A stretch of DNA of 64,000 nucleotides from VRUE01 sp963788975 (GTDB lineage: Bacteria; Actinomycetota; Thermoleophilia; Solirubrobacterales; 70-9), in NCBI GenBank assembly GCA_963788975.1, contig CAWBIJ010000004.1, positions 868,001-932,000 of the forward strand. Direction: 5' to 3'. A program made the translations under genes and the position numbers. This document shows positions 8,473 through 17,284 of this stretch, in pieces; position 1 is the first letter of the stretch; the number at the start of each line of letters is the position of its first letter. Under the pieces are notes generated by a model. It was not told where the DNA came from, did not search any database, and was given only the letters and a program-made list of their open reading frames with translations.

Positions 8473-8657
8473 TTCGATCCTCCTTCGTCGAGGTCCTGAA
8501 TGCTTGCCTTGGCGCCGACACCCTCGATCAGCGCCGCACGCTGCCAGGGGCTCGCCGCCTCACCGTCAGCCGCGGCGCTCGGAGCGGTCTCGGCCTCGAA
8601 CCGGGCGATTGCCGCCGCGATCGCCGCCGCCTCGTCGTTTCCGGCGCTTTTCGCCAT
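8460..8657 (-). CDS. Small protein, possibly acyl-CoA carboxylase epsilon-like
   Basis: A 65-residue protein starting MAKSAGNDEAAAIAAAIARF, then an Ala/Pro-rich hinge and SPWQRAALIEGVG. An Ala/Glu-rich helix followed by an SPW-type motif recalls the small epsilon subunits of actinobacterial acyl-CoA carboxylases, but no carboxylase subunit is nearby, so the match is weak. The ATG at 8657 is preferred over the start at 8711, which would add an unusual Arg/Pro stretch. It overlaps the dodecin gene by 13 bases. Confidence 0.5.
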   Translation of the reverse strand: MAKSAGNDEAAAIAAAIARFEAETAPSAAADGEAASPWQRAALIEGVGAKASIQDLDEGGSKWLS

Positions 8658-8725
8658 GCCCCCCACCCTACTGACCGTGCGTGGCCAGGCCGGCCTGAGT
8701 TCCTCCAGCACTAGCCGCCACTCCT

Positions 8726-8745
8726 CCTGCGCGTTCGCTGTTTGC
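8726..8745 (+). repeat. Inverted repeat, left copy, bordering the AbiEi/DUF559 gene
   Basis: CCTGCGCGTTCGCTGTTTGC, the exact reverse complement of 9773-9792. It lies 12 bases beyond the stop codon of the enclosed gene. Confidence 0.8.
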
Positions 8746-8757
8746 AGTGCTTAGCCC

Positions 8758-9708
8758 CTAGAAAAGGCGAACGCGCTCAGGCGCAGAACGGTGGCGCGCA
8801 AGAAGCGTGGCTATGCGATCGATCACCGCGTCGGGTTCGCGATCAAGGCGGGACCCAGTGACACGGATCATCTCGATTCCAATCAGCTTCAGATCCTCTT
8901 GGCGTAGACGGTCCCGCTCGAAGGCAGCACGCGTTCCATGGGTCTCGAAGACATCGAGTTCGACCACGAAGCGCTCCGCTTCCCAATAGGCATCGAGCTC
9001 ATAACCCGCCAGGGTGTAGTTCATCGCTGGCAGCGGGAGTCTCGCGTTGCGGACCAGGCCCAGAAAGCGTCGCTCGAGTTGCGATCGAGTGAATGGGGGC
9101 GGACGGTAAAGAGCCACGGCGCGCCGCAATCGACCCGTACCGGCGTGACCCCTGACTCGCCTGAGCACTGCGTCAACCGCGGCAAGATCGAAAAGCCCAA
9201 GCTCTTCGGACCGCTCGATCACTCGATCGAGGCGATGCCGCGAAAGCGGTACGGCTAGATCGAGCATGGTGCGAGGCACAGCCGTGACCGGTATCTCGTC
9301 GCAGGTCGCGAGATCCTCCTCCGCCAAGGTTCCGTAGTGAAGCCGGAGCGAGGACTTGGTGTGGCGCCGCGTGGGCGCGGTGACGTGAATGGTCCCCGAG
9401 GGACCGGCAAGCAGACCCCAGAGCCAGCCAGCCGAGTGATGACTGAGCATGGCGCCGGGCTCACAGGCAAGGACCGCAGCCAGATGGCGACCGTGATCGG
9501 TGATGCGCCGATGGCCAACCGCGTAGACGCCACGGTGGATCCGGTGCAACCGGCAAAGCCTGGTCGCGTAAGCGATCGCTTCGGGCGAATAACCAAGAGC
9601 TTCGAGCTGCGAGGTCGAGACGACCCCGTACTGCTTCCTCGCCAGCTCCGCTAGTGGAAAGTGCGTTCGCTTCTTACCACCCACTGCCCTACTAAAGGAC
9701 GAGCCCAC
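8758..9708 (-). CDS. AbiEi-type N-terminal domain / DUF559 nuclease-fold protein
   Basis: A 316-residue protein. The N-terminal 60 residues resemble the winged-helix AbiEi antitoxin domain (QYGVVSTSQLEALGYSPEAI, then HRIHRGVYAVGH). The C-terminal 100 residues carry a Vsr-like PD-(D/E)XK pattern (YELDAYWEAERFVVELD, then ERDRLRQEDLKLIGIEMIRV), as in DUF559 proteins. No AbiEii toxin partner is adjacent. The start is a GTG at 9708. Perfect 20-bp inverted repeats bracket the gene, suggesting it moved as a unit. Its biochemical role is not established; antitoxin, regulator and nuclease are all possible. Confidence 0.7.
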   Translation of the reverse strand: MGSSFSRAVGGKKRTHFPLAELARKQYGVVSTSQLEALGYSPEAIAYATRLCRLHRIHRGVYAVGHRRITDHGRHLAAVLACEPGAMLSHHSAGWLWGLLAGPSGTIHVTAPTRRHTKSSLRLHYGTLAEEDLATCDEIPVTAVPRTMLDLAVPLSRHRLDRVIERSEELGLFDLAAVDAVLRRVRGHAGTGRLRRAVALYRPPPFTRSQLERRFLGLVRNARLPLPAMNYTLAGYELDAYWEAERFVVELDVFETHGTRAAFERDRLRQEDLKLIGIEMIRVTGSRLDREPDAVIDRIATLLARHRSAPERVRLF

Positions 9709-9772
9709 AATGATCTCTCCCCCTCGTCCGAAGCAACCGGCGAGCGTTCGCTCTTTATCCGGGCCTAACCCC

Positions 9773-9792
9773 GCAAACAGCGAACGCGCAGG
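9773..9792 (+). repeat. Inverted repeat, right copy, bordering the AbiEi/DUF559 gene
   Basis: GCAAACAGCGAACGCGCAGG, the exact reverse complement of 8726-8745, located 64 bases upstream of the GTG start of the enclosed gene. The similarity continues weakly inward (TTAG followed by a CCC run on both sides). Confidence 0.8.
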
Positions 9793-9837
9793 GGAGCACC
9801 GTCCGGGCGGGCGCGTCGCCGCAGCCGCTGACGCGGT

Positions 9838-11577
9838 TCAGCCGTCGTGGTTCAAGCCAGGCACGGGGACGCCGTGCTTGTGCTCGGCGCAGAGGGCGGG
9901 GCCGGGGTCGAAGCTGTCGGTGAGGGCGAAGCCGGCGGGGGTGCCGACGATGATCGGCTCCGCTTTGGCTTTCGATTTCCCTTTGGGCCTGACGGGCTTG
10001 CCGCGGCCGCACTGAATCGAGAAGTCACGGACGCCGTCGCGGGCGTCGATCACGTCATTGCCACCGCCGCCGTAGAAGCGGTCGGCGCCGGGCTGGCCGA
10101 GCATCGCGTTTTTGCCGCCGTCGCCGATCAGGACGTCCCAGTCGAAAGACCCCTCCATGTCCTCGTTGGAGTCGTCGAGGCGGACCGAGTCGCAGCCGCG
10201 GACCTCGTCGACCCAGGCCTTGTCGAGCGGGAATGAGATGTAGAGCAGGCCAGGGTGCGCTTGGGTCTCGGCGAAAGAAGCGTCATCGCGGCCGGGCCCG
10301 CCGACGATCGCGCCGCCGGCACAGCCGCCGCCCGCCGCCAGCAGGTCGCCGTGCTCTTCGCCATAGAGGAAGGTCGGGCCGGGCGTGCTCCCGATCAAGC
10401 CGTCGGCGCCTGCTCCGCCGTAAAGGCGATCGGCGCCGAAGCCCGCCTCGATCAGATCGTCCTCGGGCCCACCGCGGATCACGTCGTCGCCGGTTCCCCC
10501 GGCGACGCGGACGTTCTCGACGCCGGAGAGGTCGCCTTCGACCCGCAGACGGTCGTCACCGGGCCCGAGGTCTGCCATCAACCAGCGCGCCGGCCCACCG
10601 GCCGCGCAGCTCGCCTGCGTCGGGCCGGTCCGGGTGCAACCCGGACCGAGCGCGATCCCGTTGGCGGCGGTGACGCCGAAGGTCGTAGAGCGTTCGTCGA
10701 AGGCGACGGTGAACTCGTCGCGACCGCCGCCGCCGACGATCGCGAGGCCGCCGCCCTCAGTGTGGGAACGATCGATCTCGATGTAGGCCGAGGCTTTGAA
10801 GCGGGGTTCTTTCCCGCAGGAGGCCGTGCTCCCTTTCGCGCCGCGGCAGCCGTCGGAGCCCGGGCCGCCGTTCAGCTCGTCGCGACCCTTGCCGCCGACG
10901 ATCGAGTCGTCGCCGGGACCGGCGTCGATCTCGTTGTCGCGGGGGTCGCCGATCAGGACGTCGTCGAAGGCCGAACCCTCGAGGCTCTCGAAGCGGAAGA
11001 GTCGGTCGTGGCCGTCGCCACGTGCCTTATGGGTGACGAGCGAAGCGCGCACGCCGCCGCCGCTCGGTGAGGCGACGTCGGTTGCGAACGAGGCGACGTC
11101 ACCGCCTCCCGGGCCGCCGTCCATGCGGTCGTAGCCGTAGTCGCCGTGGACGTGGTCGAAGCTGCCCCGCCCGCCGCTGACCATGTCGATTCCAAGGCTG
11201 CCCGCCGCCTCGTCGTACTCTCCATTGCCGCCCAGCACCTTGTCGTCGCCGAGGTCGCCGATCGCCCGGTCACCGTCACCGGCGCCACCGTCGACGAGGT
11301 CGTTGCCGCGCCCACCCCGGACCAGGTCGGCCCCGGGCCCGCCGCAGATCAGGTCGTTGGCGAGACTGCCGAAGATCGTGTCGTCGCCGAGGCCGCCCCA
11401 GATCACGTCGCGGCCCGGCGTCCCGTGCAGGACATCCGCTTTCTCGGCGCCGATGATTTTCGCCCGCCGCCCGTGGCAGCGCGGGTCCTCTTCCTCTGCC
11501 GGCGGCGCCGCGCCCAGCGCGAGGAAGGCGCCGAGCAGCACCGCCCCAACCGCTATTCCCCTGCCTACTCGGTTCAC
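9838..11577 (-). CDS. Secreted RTX-type calcium-binding repeat protein
   Basis: A 579-residue protein with a signal peptide (GIAVGAVLLGAFLALGAAP) and many glycine- and aspartate-rich nonapeptide repeats of the hemolysin type (GGLGDDTIFGS, GGRGNDLVDGG, GGPEDDLIEAG, GGGGNDVIDAR). These repeats fold into calcium-binding beta-rolls outside the cell. Two non-repetitive segments interrupt them (about residues 150-200 and 265-350). No catalytic domain or secretion genes are visible nearby. Such proteins are common in Thermoleophilia, where export through the Sec route is implied by the signal peptide. Confidence 0.85.
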   Translation of the reverse strand: MNRVGRGIAVGAVLLGAFLALGAAPPAEEEDPRCHGRRAKIIGAEKADVLHGTPGRDVIWGGLGDDTIFGSLANDLICGGPGADLVRGGRGNDLVDGGAGDGDRAIGDLGDDKVLGGNGEYDEAAGSLGIDMVSGGRGSFDHVHGDYGYDRMDGGPGGGDVASFATDVASPSGGGVRASLVTHKARGDGHDRLFRFESLEGSAFDDVLIGDPRDNEIDAGPGDDSIVGGKGRDELNGGPGSDGCRGAKGSTASCGKEPRFKASAYIEIDRSHTEGGGLAIVGGGGRDEFTVAFDERSTTFGVTAANGIALGPGCTRTGPTQASCAAGGPARWLMADLGPGDDRLRVEGDLSGVENVRVAGGTGDDVIRGGPEDDLIEAGFGADRLYGGAGADGLIGSTPGPTFLYGEEHGDLLAAGGGCAGGAIVGGPGRDDASFAETQAHPGLLYISFPLDKAWVDEVRGCDSVRLDDSNEDMEGSFDWDVLIGDGGKNAMLGQPGADRFYGGGGNDVIDARDGVRDFSIQCGRGKPVRPKGKSKAKAEPIIVGTPAGFALTDSFDPGPALCAEHKHGVPVPGLNHDG

Positions 11578-11605
11578 GAAGAGCTGATCGTATGCCCGTG
11601 GTCGG

Positions 11606-13048
11606 CTATTCGAGGTTGATCATCACGTGCTTGATGTTCGTGTAGTCCTCGAGCGCGTAGACCGAGAGGTCCTTGCCGTAACCGGACTGCTTGTAGCCGC
11701 CATGCGGCATCTCGGAGACGAGCGTGATGTGGTCGTTGACCCAGACGCAGCCGAACTCAAGCGCGTTGGCGGCCCGCATCGCGCGGCCGACGTCCCGCGT
11801 CCAGACCGAGGAGGCGAGGCCGTAGCGGGTGCCGTTCGCCCACTCGATCGCCTTCTCCTCGTCGGAGAAAGGCTGGACGGTGATCACCGGGCCGAAGATC
11901 TCGTCCTGAATCATCTCGTCGCCCTGCTCGAGGCCGGCGACCACTGCGGGCTCGAGGAAGTAACCCGGCAACTCGGGCTGGCCGCCGCCGGTGACGATCT
12001 CGGCGTTGCCGGGACGCCGCTCGAGGAAGCCCTCGACCCGCTCGCGCTGGCGCATGGAGTTGAGCGGCCCCAGCGTGGTGTCGGGCGAGAGCGTGTCACC
12101 GAGCACCAGCGCTTGTGCTTCGGAGCTAAGCCCGTTGACGACGTCGTCGTAGACGGCGGTCGAGGCGAGCACCCGGGTCGCCGCGGTGCAGTCCTGGCCG
12201 GCGTTGTAGTAGCCGGTGCCGGCGATCGTCTCCAGCGCAGTCTCCATCTCGACGTCGTCGAAGACGATGACCGGCGCCTTACCGCCGAGCTCGAGGTGGA
12301 CGCGCTTCAGGCTGTCGGCAGCGGCCTTGGCGATCCACTTGCCGGTCGGTGGCGAGCCGGTCAGGCAGACCATCGCGACGTCGGGGTGGGTGACCAGCTC
12401 GGCGCCGGTCGGCTCGCCGTGGCCACCGATCGCGTTGAACACCCCCGGCGGCAGCAGGTCGGCGCACCACTCGGCGAACAGGAGCGTCGTCAGCGGCGTC
12501 ATCTCAGCCGGCTTGATCACGATCGTGTTGCCGGCGGCGAGCGCCGGACCGATCTTCCAGACCGCCATCATCAGCGGGTAGTTCCAGGGGGTGATCTGGC
12601 CGATCACCCCGACCGGCTCGCGGCGGACGAAGGAGGTGCGGGCCTCGGCGTACTCGCCAGCAGCACGGCCCTCCATCGTGCGCGCGGCGCCGGCGAAGAA
12701 GCGAAGTTGGTCGGCCATCACCGGGACTTCGTCCTCGAGCACGGCGGTGCGCGGCTTGCCGGCGTCGGCGGACTCGAGATCGGCGATCTCATCGCCGCGC
12801 TCCTCGATCAGATCGGCCATCCGCAGCAGCGCCATCGCGCGCTCCCCCGGCGGCGTCGTCGCCCAGCCATGGAAGGCGGCCTTGGCCGCCTCGACCGCGG
12901 CGTCTACGTCCGCCTTGGTAGAGAGCGGCGCCTCGGCGATCGCCTCACCGCTGGCAGGGTTGACGACGTCCTCGGTCTTTCCCTCCACCGGGTCGACCGC
13001 CTTGCCGCCGATGAAGTTCCTCAGCCTCGTCTTCTCCGCCCTCGCCAC
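11606..13048 (-). CDS. Aminobutyraldehyde dehydrogenase-like aldehyde dehydrogenase
   Basis: A full-length NAD(P)-dependent aldehyde dehydrogenase (480 residues). The catalytic cysteine sits in AGQDCTA and the general base glutamate in LELGGKAP. The C-terminal block NDHITLVSEMPHGGYKQSGY followed by LEDYTNIKHVM matches the gamma-aminobutyraldehyde/betaine aldehyde group (PatD-like). The GTG start at 13048 directly abuts the ald stop codon. With the neighbouring aminotransferase and polyamine importer, it would oxidise 4-aminobutanal from putrescine to GABA. Betaine aldehyde is an alternative substrate. Confidence 0.85.
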   Translation of the reverse strand: MARAEKTRLRNFIGGKAVDPVEGKTEDVVNPASGEAIAEAPLSTKADVDAAVEAAKAAFHGWATTPPGERAMALLRMADLIEERGDEIADLESADAGKPRTAVLEDEVPVMADQLRFFAGAARTMEGRAAGEYAEARTSFVRREPVGVIGQITPWNYPLMMAVWKIGPALAAGNTIVIKPAEMTPLTTLLFAEWCADLLPPGVFNAIGGHGEPTGAELVTHPDVAMVCLTGSPPTGKWIAKAAADSLKRVHLELGGKAPVIVFDDVEMETALETIAGTGYYNAGQDCTAATRVLASTAVYDDVVNGLSSEAQALVLGDTLSPDTTLGPLNSMRQRERVEGFLERRPGNAEIVTGGGQPELPGYFLEPAVVAGLEQGDEMIQDEIFGPVITVQPFSDEEKAIEWANGTRYGLASSVWTRDVGRAMRAANALEFGCVWVNDHITLVSEMPHGGYKQSGYGKDLSVYALEDYTNIKHVMINLE

Positions 13049-14188
13049 TTAGCTCACCTCCACGTTGTCTCTTATTTCGAGCGCCTCCTCGACCGGCACG
13101 CAAGTCGTTCCCACCCCCTCGGCGACCGCCGGGTGGGTCACCTCCCCGGTAGCGACGTTGACCCCGAGCCGTAGCCCGGGGTCCCGCCGGATCGCTCCGG
13201 CAACGCCGGCGTCAGCAAGGGAGATCGCATATGGCAGCGTCGCGTTGGTGAGGGCGTGGGTCGAGGTGATCGGCACCGCGCCGGGCATGTTGGCGACGCA
13301 GTAGTGAATGACGCCATCGACCTCGAAGGTAGGGTCCCGGTGGGTAGTGGGGTGTGAGGTCTCAAAGCAGCCGCCCTGGTCGATCGCGACGTCGACCAGC
13401 ACCGCGCCGGGCTTCATCAGCGCCAGCTGCTCGCGGCTGACGACAAAGGGAGCGCGGGCGCCGTGGACGAGGACGGCGCCGATCACCAGGTCGGCGGTCG
13501 GCAGCATCTGCTCGATCGCCAACGTGGTCGAGTAGACGGTGGAGCAGCGGCCGCCGAAGGCCGTCTCCAGCTCCCGCAGGCGGTCGATCGACTTGTCGAA
13601 GACGAAGACGTCGGCCTCCATCCCGATCGCGATGAAGGCGGCGTTCATGCCGACCACGCCGCCGCCGATCACGATCACGTTGGCGGCAGCGACGCCAGGG
13701 ACGCCGCCGAGCAGAATGCCGCGGCCGCCCATCGGCTTCTCCAGCATGAAGGCGCCGGCCTGGGTCGCGATCTTGCCGGCAATCTCGCTCATCGGTGCCA
13801 GCAGTGGCAGCTGCCCGCGAGCATCCTCGACCGTCTCGTAGGCGATGCAGGTGGCACCCGACTCGCACAGGCCACGGGTCTGCTCTGGGTCGGGGGCGAG
13901 ATGTAGGTAGGTGAAGAGGAGCTGGCTCGGGCGCAGCATCTCGATCTCGCCCGGCTGCGGCTCCTTCACCTTGAGCACCATCTCGGCCTCGCCGAAGATC
14001 GCCGCCGCGTCGCCGGCGATGCGGGCGCCCTGCGCTTCGAAGTCGGGATCGGGGATCGCGCTGCCCTCCCCAGCGCCGGCCTCGACCAGCACCTCGTGGC
14101 CGTGTTCAACCATCTCGCGCACCCCGGCGGGGGTGATCGCGACGCGGTGCTCGTCGGGCTTGATCTCCCTCGGCACCCCGACCTTCAT
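13049..14188 (-). CDS. ald: Alanine dehydrogenase
   Basis: A 379-residue NAD-dependent alanine dehydrogenase: MKVGVPREIKPDEHRVAITP at the N-terminus, catalytic lysine in LKVKEPQ, the pyruvate-site histidine in YLHLAPD, and a Rossmann motif VIGGGVVGMNAA. It interconverts alanine with pyruvate, ammonia and NADH. The start ATG overlaps the pucR stop as ATGA, and its stop touches the next gene. In this operon it would regenerate the pyruvate consumed by a pyruvate-dependent putrescine aminotransferase. Confidence 0.93.
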   Translation of the reverse strand: MKVGVPREIKPDEHRVAITPAGVREMVEHGHEVLVEAGAGEGSAIPDPDFEAQGARIAGDAAAIFGEAEMVLKVKEPQPGEIEMLRPSQLLFTYLHLAPDPEQTRGLCESGATCIAYETVEDARGQLPLLAPMSEIAGKIATQAGAFMLEKPMGGRGILLGGVPGVAAANVIVIGGGVVGMNAAFIAIGMEADVFVFDKSIDRLRELETAFGGRCSTVYSTTLAIEQMLPTADLVIGAVLVHGARAPFVVSREQLALMKPGAVLVDVAIDQGGCFETSHPTTHRDPTFEVDGVIHYCVANMPGAVPITSTHALTNATLPYAISLADAGVAGAIRRDPGLRLGVNVATGEVTHPAVAEGVGTTCVPVEEALEIRDNVEVS

Positions 14189-15748
14189 GACCCAACCAGC
14201 TCTTTCGCCCGCAGCGCCAGCCAGAACTCGATCCGGTCGTGAGCGCGCGAGAGGTCGCGCCCGGTCAGCTCTTCGACCTTGCGCATCCGGTAGCGCAGCG
14301 TGTGGCGATGGCAGTAGACCTCGCGCGCGGCGCGCTCCCACTGGCCGTTCTGCTCGATGAAGGCGGCCAGCGAGCGCAGCAGCTCGCCGCCGTACTCCTC
14401 GTCGCCCGCTTCGATCGGCCCGAGGACGCTGTCGCAGTAGAGCTTCAGCGCCTCGTCGTCCTGGATCGAGAGCAGCAGGGTGAAGGCGCCTAGGTCGCGC
14501 CAGGAGGCGACCTCCGGCTCGCTGCCGTTCTCCGAGAAGGCGGTCGCCTCGAGCGCGCAGCGCGCCTCGTGGAAGGAACGGCGCAGGTCCTCGGGCGGGC
14601 CGGGACGGCTGGCGGCGGCGCGGACGGTCCCCCGGTCCCTGGTCAGCGCTTTGCGGGCGTCGGCGGCGACGTCGATCGGGTCGCGGTCGGAGGCGTCGAC
14701 CACCGCGCAGAGCAGATCCTGGCCGGCGCTGGTGTGGAGGGCGACGACGGCTGGGCAGGCATCGGCGGCGAGCGCGTGCTCGAGCGCCGGCTCGGCGGAG
14801 GCGGGATCGTCGAGGGCGAAGACGAGCACCGCGGCCTCCTCGCCGATCCCGAACGGCTCGAGCCGCCGGCGCAGCTCGGAGGGGTCCATGCGACCGCCCA
14901 GCGCCCCCGCCAGCACGTCGCCGGCGAGGCGGCGCTCGGTCTCGCTGGCGACGCGGCGGCGCATCATCTCGAGGGCGACGACGGCGACGGCCTGCTGCAG
15001 GATCAAGCGCTCGAAATCGCCCAGCCCACCGGAGTCGCGGACGATCACGACCCAGGCCTGCGGCGGCCCGCCGCCGGGCGAGATCACTGGGTGGGCGAGA
15101 GCGCGGCCGGCCACCGAGGGGTGGCCCGGGACGAAGGGGTGACCGTCGCGGGTGTGCGAGAGCGCTTCCTCGCGAATCGCCTTCACCGCCTCGGCCGAGA
15201 GCTGGCGGCGGAAGCCGCGCCCGGCAAGGCGCTCGCCGCGGCCGCCGAGGATCGCCACCGTGCCGCCGACAGCGGAGGAGATCGGCGGCGACGATCTCCT
15301 CCAGGCCGCGCTCTTCCAGGACCAGCCGCTCGAGCCGGCGCTGCACCGCGATCCCGCGCTGCAGCACCTCGTACTGCTCGTTGACGAGGCGCGCGAAGGC
15401 CTTCTCGGTGATCGCGATGAACGGGGTCGAGTAGGGCACCTCGAAGACGGGAAAGCCACGCTTGGTCGCCTCCTCGACTAGCGCCTTCGGCAGTTTCTTG
15501 TGGCTGAAGCCGGTGCCGAGGCCGAGACCGGCCAGGTTGTGATCGGCGAGGCGGCCGACGAAGGAGCGCTGTTTCGCCGCCGAGTCGAGCGGGATGCCGG
15601 TGGTCAGCATCAGCTCGCCGCCGGAGAGCCAGGGGGTCGGGTCCTCCAGCTCGGAGATGTGGACCCACCGCACCGGCGCCTCCGCCGCGTCGCTGCCAGC
15701 GGCCAGCTCGAGATCGAGCTCGTCGAGCAGGCTCTGCACGGTGAGCAT
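14185..15748 (-). CDS. PucR-family transcriptional regulator (one frameshift)
   Basis: The N-terminal purine-catabolism PucR-like domain reads from the ATG at 15748 (LTVQSLLDELDLELAAGSD, then GGELMLTTG). The frame breaks at about 15275. The GGDEF-like middle and the C-terminal helix-turn-helix (CHRHTLRYRMRKVEELTGRDL) continue in the -1 frame to the stop at 14185. One inserted C in a CTCCTCCGC stretch explains the break, and removing it gives AADLLAVGGTVAIL. PucR proteins activate nitrogen-compound catabolism genes. It is cotranscribed between the aminotransferase and ald and probably controls the divergent polyamine genes. Confidence 0.82.
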
Positions 15749-15756
15749 CGCCGGGC

Positions 15757-17142
15757 CTATCTCTGGACCCTCTTCCAGGCCTCGGTGAGCACGGCGTGCA
15801 GCACGTCGTGGATCTCTTCGAACTGCTCGGTGTCGGCGATCAGCGGCGGCGCCAGCTGGACCACGGGGTCGCCGCGGTCGTCGGCCCGGCAGATCAGGCC
15901 ACGCCGGTAGAGCTCGCCGGAGAGGAAGCCGCGCAGCAGCTCCTCGGCCTCCTCGCCCTCGAAGGTCTCCTTCGTCTCCTTGTCCTTGACCAGCTCGATC
16001 GCCTGGAAGTAGCCGGCGCCGCGCACGTCGCCGACGATCGGGAGGTCGTGGAGTGTCTCCAGCATCTGCCGGAACTCGTCCTCCTTGGCGAGGACATGGC
16101 CGCAGAGGTCCTCGCGCTCGAAGACGTCGAGGTTGGCCATCGCGACCGCGGAGGCAAGCGGGTGGCCGGCGAAGGTGAAGCCGTGGGCGAAGGACGCATC
16201 GCCCTGCATGAAGGGCTCAGCGACTCGGTCGGAGGCGATCAGCGCCCCCATCGGCGCGTAGGCCGAGGTGAGCGCCTTCGCCACGGTGACGATGTCGGGC
16301 TGGTAGCCGAAGCGCTCGCAGCCGAACCAGTGGCCGAGCCGACCCCAGGCGCAGATCACCTCGTCGGAGATCAGCAGCACGTCGTGGCGGTCGCAGATCT
16401 CGCGCACCTGCTCGAAGTAGCCGTCGGGCGGGACGAAGCAGCCACCGGCGTTCTGCACCGGCTCGAGGATCACCGCGGCGACGGTCTCCGGGCCCTCGAA
16501 CTCGATCCGCTCCTCGATCGCGGTCGCCGCCCAGAGCGGGTGGCGGTCCTCCGGCCAGCGGTAGACGTTGGTGTTGGGGACGTGGCAGCCGCCCGGCGCG
16601 AGCGGCTCGAACTGCGAGCGCAGCTCGGTGATCCCGGTGGCGGAGAGAGCGCCGAGCGTGGTGCCGTGGTAGGCGATCTCGCGGGCGATCACCTTGTGCT
16701 TCTGGCCTTTGCCGTGCAGCCGGTGGTAGTTGCGGGCGAGCTTCAGCGCCGACTCGACCGCCTCCGAGCCGCCGGAGGTGAAGAAGACGCGGTTGAGGTC
16801 GCCGGGGGCGAGCGAGGCGAGCCGCGCGGCGAGCTCGATCGCGCGCGGGTGGGCGTAGCTCCACAGCGTGTAGAAGTCGAGCTCTTCCATCTGGCGGGCA
16901 GCGGCCTCGCCAGCTCGGTGCGGCCGTGGCCGGCGTTGACGCAGAACAGGCCCGAAAGCCCGTCGAGGTAGCGGTTGCCGTGGTCGTCGTAGACGTAGCA
17001 GCCCTCGCCGCGGACGATGATCGGTATCTCGTGCATCGGCGCCGTAGGCACCCATCCGCGAGAAGTGCATCCAGAGATGCCGCTTGGCGAGCTCTTGCAG
17101 GCTGGTGTCGAGCTCCCGGCTCGCCTGCGACGCGACGGCCAT
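15757..17142 (-). pseudogene. Class III aminotransferase, putrescine/omega-amino acid type (two frameshifts)
   Basis: The start is the ATG at 17142 with a GAGGAGG site. The PLP enzyme is complete apart from two indels: an insertion near 17045 and a deletion near 16910, between which the frame reads MHEIPIIVRGEGCYVYDDHG. Downstream it shows FFTSGGSEAVESALKLAR, ISDEVICAWGR (PLP-binding aspartate) and the PLP lysine in VAKALTSAYAPMGA. The family includes putrescine-pyruvate and beta-alanine-pyruvate aminotransferases. Genes around it (aminobutyraldehyde dehydrogenase, ald, polyamine importer) favour putrescine or a related diamine. The frame is broken in this sequence, but the indels look like sequence errors. 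Confidence 0.8.
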
Positions 17143-17284
17143 GCCAACCTCCTCTCGTGTTACGACGATATGGACAAAGCTAGACCCAGTTGGGACCTCA
17201 TGCAAGTTGCCAATGGGTACATGCGAAAACGTGATGCCTTGTCCAGAATCGTATAAGGACTTTGCATTAGTACCGAGAGTTACG
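17143..17284. promoter_or_regulatory. Divergent promoter region with inverted TGGACAA half-sites
   Basis: This AT-richer gap separates the aminotransferase (minus) from the permease (plus). It holds TGGACAA at 17171-17177 and its exact complement TTGTCCA at 17239-17245, 61 bases apart. A PucR protein is encoded in the minus-strand operon, so this pair is a candidate operator. Binding is inferred from position only. Confidence 0.4.
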
